A stretch of 64,000 nt of DNA from Diphasiastrum complanatum (lineage: Eukaryota; Streptophyta; Lycopodiopsida; Lycopodiales; Lycopodiaceae), in contig MU832191.1 in NCBI GenBank assembly GCA_029204225.1, positions 18,720-82,719 on the forward strand, given 5' to 3'. A program made the translations under genes and the position numbers. The notes beneath the pieces were generated by a model. It was not told the origin of the DNA. It searched no databases and worked only from the letters and a program-made list of their open reading frames with translations. Position 1 is the first letter of the stretch. Each line of letters opens with the position of its first letter. Of the stretch, positions 48,847 to 60,755 are shown in pieces.

Positions 48847-49081
48847 CATAGGTCCCGCGGATCCCGGTCCCGCGGGACCATATATGGTACCGCGGATCCC
48901 GGTACCGCGGGACCATATATGGTCCCGCGGTACCATATCGGTCGGCGGTACCAAAAAAAAAAAAAAATTATTTTTTTGCGAAAATAACACAGGAAATTTT
49001 TATTTTTGTATTATGGTACCGCGGATCCCAGGGCGGTACTATACCGGCGGTACCATACCAGCGGTACCACGAGGTACTATG
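48847..49081. mobile_element. hAT-type MITE 2 (235 bp) with 8-bp target duplication GATTTGAC
   Basis: GATTTGAC at 48839-48846 is repeated at 49082-49089. The element starts CATAGGTCCCGCGGATCCCG and ends CACGAGGTACTATG. Inside are repeated palindromes of the GGTACCGCGG/CCGCGGTACC type, an A run and an AT-rich middle. It lies one target duplication away from MITE 1 and has the same CATAG terminus. Confidence 0.9.
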
Positions 49082-49190
49082 GATTTGACAGATGATTTGA
49101 GTCATTTGACAGATGATACAGATGATTTCGCAGATGATTGACAGATTTCACAGATGATTTCATAGAATTCATAGATTTCACAGATTTTTT
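49082..49190. repeat. GATTTGACAGATGAT tandem repeats (right part)
   Basis: Continuation of the array at 47925-48062, interrupted by the MITEs. Confidence 0.8.
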
Positions 49191-52100
49191 TGGCCCTTTT
49201 TCTGCATATTTTTGGGTTATTTTTGGGGGGGGAACTAAAAATTAAATTAGTTAATTAATCGTCAGATAATATGAAATGGCCAGACACAATGAATGTTGGA
49301 CTTTAAATGCTCTTGGATCAGTAGGGATTTGAAACTTATCAATAACTTGGAAGGGTTATTAATGTGATGTTGAACCATGTTGATCCTTCTACTTAGATCG
49401 CAAAGTCATGTGTGTATTTGGTATATCCATTTGAAAGACATGCCAGTCATCCAAATAAATGGATTCTCCAGTTTTTGGTAGTGAAGGATATTTTCCTATA
49501 GGAATTATAGGGCAGCTAGATGGATTAGTGGATCTCTAGAAAAGTCAAATTAAGGGGTTAAGGATCTTTTTGGAGGGAAAGCTGGTGGTATGTGACATCA
49601 GTAATTCCAAAGGGGAGGTTCTAGGACCATAAGGATCTGAATGACAATGGTAGGCTTCGATAATTATTGGATGTCGATCTAAAACCATTGGTCAAAATTT
49701 ATGGGGTTTTTTGTGAAATTCTGAGGTTTGATCCAGATCCCAAGTGGGTATCTCACCATTTACAAAATCGGAAACCCTTAAACCTATTTCTTGCTTTCTT
49801 AATTAAACCTTTACTTCTTAATAATTTCTCGAATACTAGACATCAGGTTGATTTCATATGATTCTTTCTAGTATGAAGTATTTTATATCATGTGAATTAC
49901 TACTTGTATGAATAGGTCTTGGAATTTAAGTAAATTCCAAGGTGATTGTGATTCAATTTCTTGAACCAAGGTTGTCTCTTATGCATAGATGGATTTGAAA
50001 TAGATGATGGTTAATGTCACTCGGGTTGAAAATATTTGAAGGAATCTTGGTTGTAATAGAGTGAATCTTTTTGTGGCACTTATTATTGACTTTTTATGGA
50101 TTTAAACATTTTCATGTATCATCTCTCAGACTAACTTTTATAAGAAAATTGGTAATTTCTTTAAAAGGAGGGTGAAGTGATGGGTAAAAGTCTTATCAAA
50201 AAATCTATCAGTTGCGTAGTTTTCAATGAGAACCAGTTGTTGTATAAAAATGTGATTTTCTGAAAGTATTTTCGGACAAATCCAAAGTAAGAAACAAAAT
50301 TGGAACTATTCGAATAAGAGAAATTTTCTAGGGATTGTGTGGAACAATATGGAACTAGAGGTGGTTTGAAATCTGAATAATTATTTATAAGAAGTAAAGA
50401 GAAAGGTCAAAAGTTACTAATTTCATTTTGGTTGGAATAGGAGTTAGTTTGATCGGAATACTGGGTTTGGAATGTCTGTATTAGATCAACCTAATCTTAG
50501 TTGGAATACTAGGATCAGGGAGGGGTTGACCGTGTGGAAGAAATTATGTTGTAAGAGGTAAGTTGGGTTGGAAAACTCATGAGAGTGGATATGTTCTTCG
50601 TCTCAGAGATTTCCCAGATATGTTATTTACTCATGAGAAATTCTTTGGTAGCTGAGTTACAAGATTCTCAATGAGTTTTGTGAGTAACATATGCGGATTT
50701 TGGAGGAATTTGCCAGATAATGATATGTGTTTATGTACTGGGTCATAGTGAGATTATTCTCATATGTGCACGATTAATCTTGTATGGATCTACTATGTAT
50801 TTCTGGTTACTGGGTTTATTTGGTGCACTTAAACTAGTCGGTAAACATAGACAACTATTGTTTGGAACAGATACTTGCAGAGTTGAAATGATTTGGATAA
50901 GAATCTAAATGTGGTGGTATACTAGTATAATTGAGATCTGCACCAAGACATTTGAGATTACTAAATCATTGGCAATTAACTTGAGTAGTTGGGTTACTCC
51001 TGGATGAAGTTAATTGGTAAATTAATAGGTATTAGGCTATAGCTAATACCTATTCTCCTCTCCTAAACTACTCATGTACTTCCTCCTATTTCTCTCTCCT
51101 TGCCCTTGTCCTATTTCTCTCTCCTATGATCTACCTACTAGCACCTATCTATGTTCTAAAATCTAGATTCTAAATCCTACTATTCTATGATGTATCTAAA
51201 TTCTACACACCTTGTTCAATGCCCAGATCTCTCTCCTAATACCTATAATTTATTATCTATCCCAGGAATGACAAAGGGTCCATAGTTCCCTAGGTCACAA
51301 TACCCTAGATCATGTGATAGGAAAGACCTGACTAGATTGGTCAAGTTGCTCTAGAATTTGGTGCAATACTACATGAACACTCTTACAAACTTGAGAGGAG
51401 CACAAGCCTTGTTCGCTACTCTGGAATGAACCAGTGGTTGTGCCTCAACTATGCATGTATAAGTTCTCCAATAAGTTATGAGCTGGGTAGGACCTCCTTT
51501 CCTTTTTTTGTGGTCACGAGTTTGACTCCAATTCTTTGCACAAATCAAAACATACAAGAAAGGAAAACCTATGCATGTATGTGGGTCATAACAATGATAT
51601 GTACCTGACTCAACAACAATAGCGAGAAGAGTAACAATAGGAACATGATGTATTTCATATGGCAAATCATTGTGATGATGTGGCTTATTAGCAATGAGGG
51701 GATAATATGTGCTTCATGTTATACATCCTCTATTGCTAGTGTTGCTGCTTGGAATATGCCTATAAACTAGGTAAGTTCTTTGACTAAGTGGCCTTGGTTT
51801 GTGTCTCATCTGCACATTCTTGATTTTGTGACTTGTTGAGCTATGGTTTTATGTACCTCAAATGTCTTCATAAGAGTTTATATGGTTTTGTCTATTGCAA
51901 TTTGTAGACATGATGTGTGAAGCTTATTGAATTTAAAATTGATAATTACTTTCTTATCTCATGGCTCATGCTTATTAAGAAAAAGAAACGAAAATATACG
52001 GGTGGCTGTACTAGATGCTATTAGAGTCCTTCATACAAACTAGCTTTGAATTGGATAAATATTCTTTGATTTTCTAAGTTTTAGTTGATATGAAATGTCA

Positions 52101-52567
52101 ATAGGCCTATATTGACGAATTGATGAGTTAAGGGTATTCAAATTCATTTGTTTCAACAATGTAAAGTTCATTGTGAATATTTCTTAGAGTCTTGCACTTC
52201 GATCTCCTTTGATATGGCATGTCTATTATTTTTGAAGTTTTACAAGTTGCTACTTAGGCATGCGTTACACTATGGTACATAATTTGCATGTTTGAAATTC
52301 ATTTCCTATTTATCATGCTTAGGATACAACAATGCTTCAAGGCCTTCAAAGAACTTTGCAATATTGATTATTTTTAACATTATCCTTACAAACTCCTATT
52401 TATGGACACTATTTGTTTAATGATTCCTTGTGGTAACTTCTAGTGTATTTTTGAAGTGGTCCTTCAATTTTAGGGTTAATTTGAGGACTTGAGATGGGTT
52501 TGTAGTGAAAGTAGGGAAGTAAGTTTTCGTATGAAGTAAAAGTCTGATTCATAAAAGAATTTTCTAG

Positions 52568-52764
52568 GTTTCCACATGGCTCATACTCATTTGGATTCTA
52601 AAATGCAAGCAAAGGAGATCAACTTTACCAAAAAAGGCGAATCAAAGGAAATTGCTCACATTGTGGAGCTGTTTCCCCCCATTGAGCCTTACAAAAGTGG
52701 CTTTTTGGATGTCTCAGATCTTCATTCTTTATATTGGGAAGAAAGTGGAAATCCAAATGGTCAG
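52568..52764 (+). CDS. Proline iminopeptidase, N-terminal exon (partial gene)
   Basis: Prolyl aminopeptidases (alpha/beta hydrolase fold, peptidase family S33) release N-terminal proline from peptides. The exon encodes, after a variable leader with MAHTHLDSKMQ, the conserved block ELFPPIEPYKSGFLDVSDLH, then SLYWEESGNPNGQ, which in the family comes directly before the PVVFLHGGPG oxyanion-loop segment. The exon begins after TTTTCTAG (52560-52567). It probably ends at CAG|GCAAGT (52764/52765), a GC-type donor, because family homology stops exactly at Gln and the next in-frame residues (ASVY, stop) are unlike the family. The Ser-Asp-His triad and the remaining exons were not found up to 64000, so they lie beyond the window or are lost. 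ATG at 52576 could serve as an alternative, non-plastid start. Confidence 0.82.
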
Positions 52765-53644
52765 GCAAGTGTGTATTGAGCTGAAGGTTATAATAGTTCA
52801 TCAAGATTGAATACTTAACATTTTTTATTTTTTGGACCCATTTACTTTTAAAAAAAACTTCCCCCTCTCAAGATGTTTTTTTGATAACTTATAATGCGAA
52901 CCTCTTTACATCATATTCTTAGACTTTTTTCTTTCGTGCTCACTTTCATTATGTCTTAGTCAACACTCGTAAGTGAAGAAAACCTAGCATGTTGGGTATT
53001 GTATACATTCATGAAAGCTAATGTTGACATGTCTTTATGCATGTAATTGCACCTACTCTAGGATGATACTTATGGATGACATACCATATAATCTATGTGA
53101 TGCCGCCATGTAGTTGATTGTCTTAAGTGAGCTTCATAAACATCTAAGTGTGCATGTTTTTTGTTAGATTCAAGTAGCATCCTAGACGATAGAGATGCAT
53201 CGTGTATTCTTTAACCACCATCAAGAATCTTTCTCATGCTCTTTCAAAGCTTCTTTCTAGCCTGACAATCAACCATTCCTTTAACTAATGTCAAATAGTT
53301 GATCAAAAGTTTTGTTGTAAAATATAAACTTAGTACATAGAAAATCTTCGTACGAGACTGAACCTAAGAATCGGCTCACTCTTTTGTTCCACACATTTTG
53401 GAGGTAAATTAGATGCCAAAATCAAATCGTTTAGAAACCCAACTAAACCCCCCCCTTGAAACTTGATTGAAACAATTTGTGGTATTAGTTTGCAACATGT
53501 AAAGATCAAATCAACTTCTATATACGGTGGATCTTACATAGCTACATTGCCAAAATGGTCTACACACGCTATAAAGCCCCTCACCAAGGATGCGCTCGCC
53601 AAGCAAGCCGCAACAAAGCAATGCAAGGGAATTAGATGGTTGAC
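52765..53644. other. No gene recognised; proposed intron of the iminopeptidase gene
   Basis: Searched for the family segment around PVVFLHGGPGGGT on the plus strand; not seen. A+T-rich. Confidence 0.5.
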
Positions 53645-53921
53645 AAACCAACCCAACCAAACCTAGATCTTACAGATCTAGCCCCCAAGCTATGGATCAA
53701 TCACTCACAAGGGATAGAGGAGTCATACCAACAGCATATAGCTATTAGCATCACACAATCAAGCATACACTAGTGAGAGCCCAATGGATATACTTATACC
53801 CTCCAAGGCCCATGCACCTCTAGTAGTGCACTGTGACACCTCATTGGACACCTTTGCAGCCTATCTGGGCCACGTCATCCAGTTCCCCTATGACTCACTG
53901 ATAGACCCGTAAAAATCTGCC
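53645..53921 (-). repeat. Truncated LTR, same family as 33950-34405
   Basis: Matches 33994-34260 in the same orientation (AAACCAACCCAACCAAACCT at the start, GACTCACTGATAGACCC near the end), then breaks off into LINE sequence. Confidence 0.88.
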
Positions 53922-55120
53922 GATCTTCTTAACCGCACTGTCATCACTGGTTCCCCTTTCCTCCTGGTGCACCAATATCATCCATCCTATCCACAAGAGC
54001 AGTGATCCCATGAAACCTAATAATTACCGCACCATCATGATTGGACATGTCATTGCAAAACTTTATGGAACCATCCTTCAATTTGCAGTGAGTACAGAGG
54101 CAGAGTCTAGGAGGCTCATGCTATGGGTCATGTGGGTTTCAGAGCTCATTACTCTACTAGTGATCACGTCCTTACACTTTGTTCCATCATGAGTAGGCCA
54201 AGAAAAGATGGGAGAGAGTTTATTGTTGCTTTGTTGATTTCAGGAAAGCCTTTGACTCGGACCCTTGCTTACCTAGAGGTTGCGAGACCTAGGCTTCTCC
54301 ACAGATACAGTTTTGGCAATTATGACATTATATGAGAAAGTTTGGGGTTGTTTCAGAGGAGAGTTCGGCATTTCTATTGGGGTGAAACAATGTTGTTCCT
54401 TATCACCTACTTTATTTGGACTACACATTGATGAGCTTGAGGAGATTATCAATCGAGATGATGGTCTGGGTTGTAGCCTTGGTGATATCTTGATTGGGCT
54501 AGTGTATCACGACTACAGATCACTATGCTTTCTTGTATGATACGAGCTAAGTCATCGGTACCACATCATATCATCATCACAGAGTTTGCAGTTCCTCCAT
54601 TGTTAGTTGATGCTCTCTTCAGACTCATCGTGCATATTTAGAGAGCCTTAGCGCTTCCTCCTGACAAATATACATTTATGGCAGCTACCTCCACAATGCA
54701 GCTTCATAGTCTGGGTTTCCATTCTTCTTGGTATTCATAGGCTGTTTGTCTCTTGAATCTATTAGGAGACGTCGTCCCAGTCAGCACTAGAGTATGAGAC
54801 ATAGTCATCGTTCGCGGATCACTATTGTACCAGATCCTCCAGGTTCATCGAGCACACATATCACATCCTTTTTCAGCTGTCTTAGCTGAGAGAGTTTATC
54901 TATACACTTCTTCTCAGCGTGGACATCCACACTTATTGTATCACCTCTCATATTTACTCACTATGAGAGTAAAGTAGAGTAGAGATCTATCTACTAGTCT
55001 TTCTTATCTAGTCGCTTTTGTTTTCCTAGAGACATTTATAAGCTCCTTTTAGTGTTTATCATACTTGAGATGTACTTAGTGGTCTTATATGCCTTTTTTG
55101 GCATTTAAAAGACAATAATA

Positions 55121-55166
<46 letters not shown>
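53922..55166 (+). mobile_element. LINE segment A (5'-truncated L1-type) with 3' hairpin and (CT)n tail
   Basis: RT starts NYRTIMIGHVIAKLYGTILQ (about 54015-54075), then, in other frames, HYSTSDHVLTLCS (54145-54185), a KAFDS-like motif (about 54245), GVKQCCSLSPTLFGLHIDEL (54380-54440) and LGDILIG. The FADD box is missing after a frame break. A decayed post-RT region follows to 55080. The 3' end has a hairpin ATGCC...GGCAT (55089-55104), AATAAAG (55117-55123) and (CT)n at 55124-55166. Confidence 0.87.
55124..55166. repeat. (CT)n tail of LINE segment A
   Basis: 43 bases of CT directly after AATAAAG. Confidence 0.95.
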
Positions 55167-55169
<3 letters not shown>

Positions 55170-57240
55170 CATCCTCCATCTCCATATCCACCTCCACGCT
55201 TCAATCTTCATCTCCACACAGGCAATATCATCTCCTCACTGCTTCCATCTCCATGCAACTCTCACTTCTTTCTAGCTTTCCTATGTGGCTAGATCTACCC
55301 TTTTATGTGCATGACACTTCTCTTGCATCACTTTTAGCTACTCTAAGCTTGTTTCTCAAACCGTTTGAGTTTTGATTTTTCTCGATCTCAAATTTTTTTG
55401 CAGTCTGCAAAATCCGTACAGTACGTACAGATCAGTACCGTACTGCAAGTACAGGCTGACGACTGTGTAGTGCTCTATCTTACCTTCGATCTGAATCAAT
55501 TTTCGGGTCAATCGGACTTCGTATGAAAAAGTTACGCTCATTTCCGTAAAAACTGCTTGATTAGGTTTTGATGCCTCTTTGATCTATCTCCTGGAAATCA
55601 TTAGGTTTTGCTGCCTCTCTGATCTATCCCCTGCAAATCATCCTACGGCTTCGTTTCACCTGCCTGCAAGCTTTGTCTTGCGCACAAAGCGTGCAAAGAA
55701 AGTTTATGTCTACAGGCTCTCGCAAACGTCTTCATACTTTGGAAATTGCGTCCACCATGCCTACCGATTCTGTCAGCGCTCGACCGCCACAGGTCGCTGC
55801 TTCGTCCTCAGCTGCTATGGGAGACACATGCCCACACCTACATGTGGCACACCACTCTTGAGAACATCTCCTCGCTGATTGAGTACAGTTCTAAGCAATT
55901 TTGCCGCTTTTCCTTTCGCAACTCAATGAACTTCGTGCGGATTCGCTTACTAAGACTGCCACGATTGACGCTCAACAGATTGAAATTGCTTCTCTTCTTG
56001 CTGTGCTTAGTGCTTTGCAGAGGGACATCATCCTAATATCTCCCGTGTTGTTGAGGATACTAAGGCATCATGAGTAAGCTTCCCCTACTTGAGCGCCAAA
56101 TACATGACACTGTTGAGTGCACTGCCCACATTCCAATTTTTGAACAACGGCTTCATGAGACGGGTGGAACATGTATAGAAGGTAACCTACTCTCGAGCAA
56201 GAAGTACGTGAGACCAAATCATGGGTTTCTATCTTGAGATCATCTACCACCTCTTCGTCTTCTGTAGCATCCTCCTTGGACACCACGGTACAAGGCGTCT
56301 TGGCAGAACAACAACGTCGGGATGACAAAAGCTCAACTTAAGATTCCGGGGTCTTTCTACTGAGGGCAACAGCATTGGACCAGGTTACCTCTTTGTTTAC
56401 TTCACGCATGGGGCTCTCAGTTCCAGGTATCTAGTATGCTTAGCGCCTCCAGCATGATCCGAAGGTATTATTTGTCAAATTCAAAACTATGGACGACCGG
56501 CAAATAGTTCTTCGTGCATGTCGTACTCTTTGAGGCTCTCAGATTTACATAGATGATGACCTTACTCACTGCCAATGGTTACAGCGTAAAACTATTATTC
56601 AGGAGGCAAGGACAAAACAACAGTGGGTGGTATTCACAAATGGCAACCCTCGCTTTTTCTCCAAGCGTCAATAGGAAGTTGGGATACTCGGGCATGGGAG
56701 CAGCCCGATAGCCTCGGCTAGCGTCACATTCGGTTTTTGGAACTGCGGCGGCCTCTCCACCTCTTCTACATCCGTTGATCTTGACACCTATCTGTGTTCG
56801 GCTGATTTTCTACTTTTGGCAGAAACATACAAGTCTTCCACACACCCAGTTCTGCACATTTTTGGTTTTTAGTGGATTTCTGCTACACAACCTATGCTAC
56901 AGGGCAGGATACTTTGGGCCTCTGGTGGAGTTGCATGTCTGTACAGGTCGGTGTATACTCCTATTCGGTTGGTGTCTCAGGATACTTATGGCCGGTACTT
57001 GTGGCTTCAGATTACTGCATCCTTCTTGGGGCTGGACCAGGACTTGTTTGTTGCAGTGTGATAACTTTGCTCCCCACACTTCAGTGTTTCTGGATTTGGG
57101 AGTTGATCCTTTTTAGGCCCTTTCTGACTGCGTTTGCTAGACTCTCTCTACAGGGTTACATATTGCTTGCAAGGGACTTTAACGCATGCACAGGCGCTCG
57201 CCAGACTGAGTTCTATGCTGACACACTCTCTCTTCATCTG
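55167..57240 (+). mobile_element. LINE segment B: 5' region, ORF1 and endonuclease part
   Basis: Follows directly on the tail of A. ORF1 (about 55690-56680, several frames) has a coiled-coil-like stretch with DAQQIEIASL and LSALQRDII, then LERQIHDTVECTA and a C-terminal part with VKFKTMDDRQIVLRACRTL, IYIDDDLTHCQW and KQQWVVFTNGNPRFFSKRQ, resembling L1 ORF1 nucleic-acid-binding domains. ORF2 opens with an apurinic-type endonuclease: FGFWNCGGLS (56737-56765), FLLLAETYK and ARDFNACTGARQT (57169-57205; the family has GDFNAR). The segment breaks off near 57240 without RT. Multiple frameshifts. Confidence 0.85.
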
Positions 57241-57289
57241 TTGGATAGACAAAAACGTGGGCTTCCCTTTTCAAGGAAGGCAATAAGGA

Positions 57290-60200
57290 AGGTACACCTT
57301 CCTTCAATAGGGTCATTTCAGCCACCATATCTGAAGAGCGAATGTGGGAATACAAATCCTGAATATTAGGGTCCGAGGGGTTGAAGACACTAATGATCCA
57401 ATGACCGAAGCAACCAGCTTTCTTTCAAGTATACTTTCCCACCACTCCGAAGGATTGGATAGAGCTTGGAGAACCAAGAGAGGACCCTTCTACACTCATT
57501 GTTCGCTTCACGCATTTGGAAGAATGACGGGCAACCCTCAAAACTACGCGCCAAGCTTAGAGGTACACTCATATTTATGGACGATTATCTCACTCCCATG
57601 CAGGTTGCGATCGGAAGGAAGCATTCAGTGAGGCAAAAGCTTTGGGGAAGAGGGTAATTTATCGGGATGGTAAGGCTCAGTACATCGATCCTCCAAATTC
57701 TGATAAATAGGGAGTAAGTCCCCTCGGACTAGGTAGCGGTGCGGGGGCTCTTTCTAGAGCATCGCGGTTGAGCTTATGGAACTGCAATCGGTATTCACTC
57801 TTCAGCTACAGCAGGGGATTTCAGCGATTTTTGTGCGAATGGTGATATCTTACTACTCACAGAGACACATGAGAGTCAAGAGAGGGGACTATCGGTTGTT
57901 GAGGTTTTTGTTGGTTCTCTGCACATCGGAGGGCGATGAGAGCATTGACAGATCGAGGTTCAGGTGGGGTGGCTGCCTAGTCCGAGACTTCATTCAGCCT
58001 TGGATCGAGTTGGTACATACTGATGAGTGAGCTAGATATATTTGGATTCGGGTGGACCGGACTTTGATGAGCCTAGATCGAGACCTCTTTATGGCCACTT
58101 GTTATTTTCCACCGGACACATCAGTTTTCACATCAGATGAGGAGTCACCTTACATGTGATATCTCCTCAGACATTATCAGATACGAGGAGTGGGGATATA
58201 TTCTTTTTAGATGGCGACTTTAATGCCCGGACTAGTCTAGGCAGATGGAGTTCCATAGAGCAGAGGACAATCCGCAACGGATACATGCCTTAGACTGGGA
58301 TGATCTTGGCCTCCGACGACATCAGCAGATGCAAAGGGTCTAGTTACTGCATATGGAGAGCAGATGCTTCAGTTGGGCGAGGCTCATGGATTGGCCATTT
58401 ATAATGGCCTACTGCAGTGGCCTTATTCAGGTGACTATACTTGTTTTCCACACAGTGGAGGACATAGTGTTGTTGACTATTTCATGGGATCGCCGTCTCT
58501 CCTTCCTTCCATTTCATCCTTCTTGGTTCACCGCACCACCCTATCTGACCACTCATACCTCTCTCTCTCTCTATTGGTGCACTCCGCACACTCGCATGTT
58601 AATCCCTAATAGGATGACCGTATATCGCTATAACCCTCAAAACTCTCTCTTGTACAGGGAAGCCTTATCCGAACTTCTAACCCACTTCCCCTACGAGCAT
58701 ACTTTAGCGGACCAGTCTCTTTTTCTTGTCCGGACCATGCATACCACTGCATCCCTTGCATTCCCGTCCCCAAAACCCAAGCACCTACGACATTGTCGGT
58801 CACATAACCCATGGCATGACCAAGAGTGTAACCACTTTCACCTGGATTTGATTTATGCACGCCGCCACCTTCCCCACCTGGTAAAGGACTTATCTCGTGT
58901 ATATCGTAGGACCACCCGAAAAAAGAAAATTACATATGAGATCGGCCAGGGAAAGAAGAAGATGGACCTTCTCTTTAGCTCTTTGTCAAGATCCTTTTGG
59001 AAAAAATTCCTCCCACGAGCACCTCCACCCCGGATCGCAGATCTCAACACATGGGTGACCTATACCACAGCGTTGTACACTATACTGATGCACCTCCACT
59101 CCACACACACCCATCCACATATACCTCTGATACGTTCTCCCCATACATGGTAGAAGAGGCCATCAAATGATTAAACTTACATAAAGCCAAGGACATCGAC
59201 GAATTAGAGGCTGAACTTTTGAAGCATGCTACTGACATCCTCTCACCTTTCCTCTCTATCCTATTCAACCATGCTATCACATCTGGTTTCCCTCCCCTTG
59301 GTCTACAAACCTTATCCATCCTATCCATAAAGGCGACGATCCCATGAAAGTCGGCAACTATCGTACCATCATGATTGGCAACCTCTTTGCCAAAGTTTAT
59401 GGTTCTATTCTTCAGTTAGAGATCAGTGTAGAGATGGATACTAGAGCACTTCATGCCGCCAGACTGGTTTCAGACCAGGATATACTACATCGGATCATAT
59501 TTTCACCTTGAGATCCATCATTGAGGAGGCTAAGGCCAGAAGATAGCGTGTATACTACTGCTTTGTGGATTTCCCGCAAAGCCTTTGACTCTGTGCCTAG
59601 ACATTTACAGAGGCTTCGGGATCGTAGGATTCCAGGAGGATATCATACAACATTGTGGCATTGTGGCAAACGAGTTATTGGCCGGATCCCGAGTAATTAG
59701 GGTTATATCGCCAAAGGTAGAGAGTACGATTGGGTTAAGCAGGGGTGTCCACTTTCACCTACACTCTTTGGTTTAGACATAGATGAGCTTGAGCATGTTA
59801 TATAGCGGGATGGAGAAGAGGGTTGTACAGGTTGTACATTGGGTGACCTCATTATTGCTATCCTATTATTTGTTGATGATGTGGTTTTACTCTCGAGGTC
59901 GAGGGAAGGCCTACAACGGCACCTGGATGCGCTTCATTCTTTTTGTATACAGTGGGGACTGTCAGTGAATGTGGCCAAGACCAAGGTTATGGTGTTTAAC
60001 ACTTCCAAATCTTTCATGATGCGGTAGGAGCTTTTATGGGATTGGTCACCCACTGAGGTAGTTTGACTCCCTACACATATCTGGGCGTGGTATTCTCTAG
60101 TCCACTTTCAGCATGTGGTAGGCCGGCAGCTTCCCGTTACGGAAGGGCTATTCTTCATTGGTAGATTTGGAGAGACTTGTGTTTCAGCTCACACATTAGG

Positions 60201-60676
60201 GACATAGACACCCTCCCCTTGATACAGCTGAGCATCCGGAGTGCTTATCTCGTCGGAGACAGAGACAGGAGAGTATTGATTCTGACGGAGAGGCTGAGAT
60301 TCCAGGTGCTGTTCCATACAGCGACCCCGGCAAAGAAAATGTAGATGTCCAGAGAGACAGCCAGCCCACAGGCCACAACCTAGAGCTGCTCGGCACCAGA
60401 GACGACACCGACAGTCAACTCAGAGACCAGAGGTTCGCAGTTCGTTCAGCAGCAGGTGTCACAACATACTTCACACCATTATTTTACAGGCGGAGGGACA
60501 TCTATTGTACCATGATGATAGACTATGTTTGTGTCAGTCACTAGTTTCTTGTTTTTGCAGTTATTGTTTCTTTTAGGTGGTAGAGCTTTTACGTTCCCAC
60601 TGTGCATACTTGACATGTAACCTTTTTATTAGGTCCTATGTACCCTAGGGTATTTCATGGACATAAATAAAGATCT

Positions 60677-60753
<77 letters not shown>
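57290..60753 (+). mobile_element. LINE segment C: ORF1 end, endonuclease, RT, 3' tail
   Basis: ORF1 end (about 57440-57710) with KRVIYRDGKAQYIDPPNSDK. Endonuclease from about 57770: LSLWNCN, LLLTETHESQ, DGDFNARTSLGRW (58210-58250, motif intact) and GHSVVDYFMGSPSLL then SDHSYLSLSL (58465-58580). A pre-RT motif VEEAIK-LNLHKAKDIDELEA (59148-59210). RT: NYRTIMIGNLFAKVYGSILQ (59355-59415), KAFDSVPRHLQRL (59580-59620), KQGCPLSPTLFGLDIDELEH (59735-59800), ILLFVDDVVLLSRS (catalytic box, 59858-59900). Frameshifts and stops break it. The 3' end has palindrome TACCCTAGGGTA (60641-60652), AATAAAG (60666-60672) and a (CT)n tail to 60753. Confidence 0.9.
60680..60753. repeat. (CT)n tail of LINE segment C
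   Basis: About 74 bases of CT with one CC interruption, directly after AATAAAGATCTTCTT. Confidence 0.95.

Positions 60754-60755
<2 letters not shown>

Larger units (their letters stand above)
44280..52567 (+). other. Proposed 8.3-kb intron carrying transposons
   Basis: From donor GTGAGT (44280) to acceptor TTTTCTAG (52560-52567). It holds an LTR with PBS (46065-46536), a nest of hAT-like MITEs (47815-49081) and otherwise unrecognised A+T-rich sequence (44280-46064, 46537-47814, 49190-52567) with no coding exon I could recognise. The open frame at 46270-46815 runs across the LTR end and PBS and is not a gene. Confidence 0.5.
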
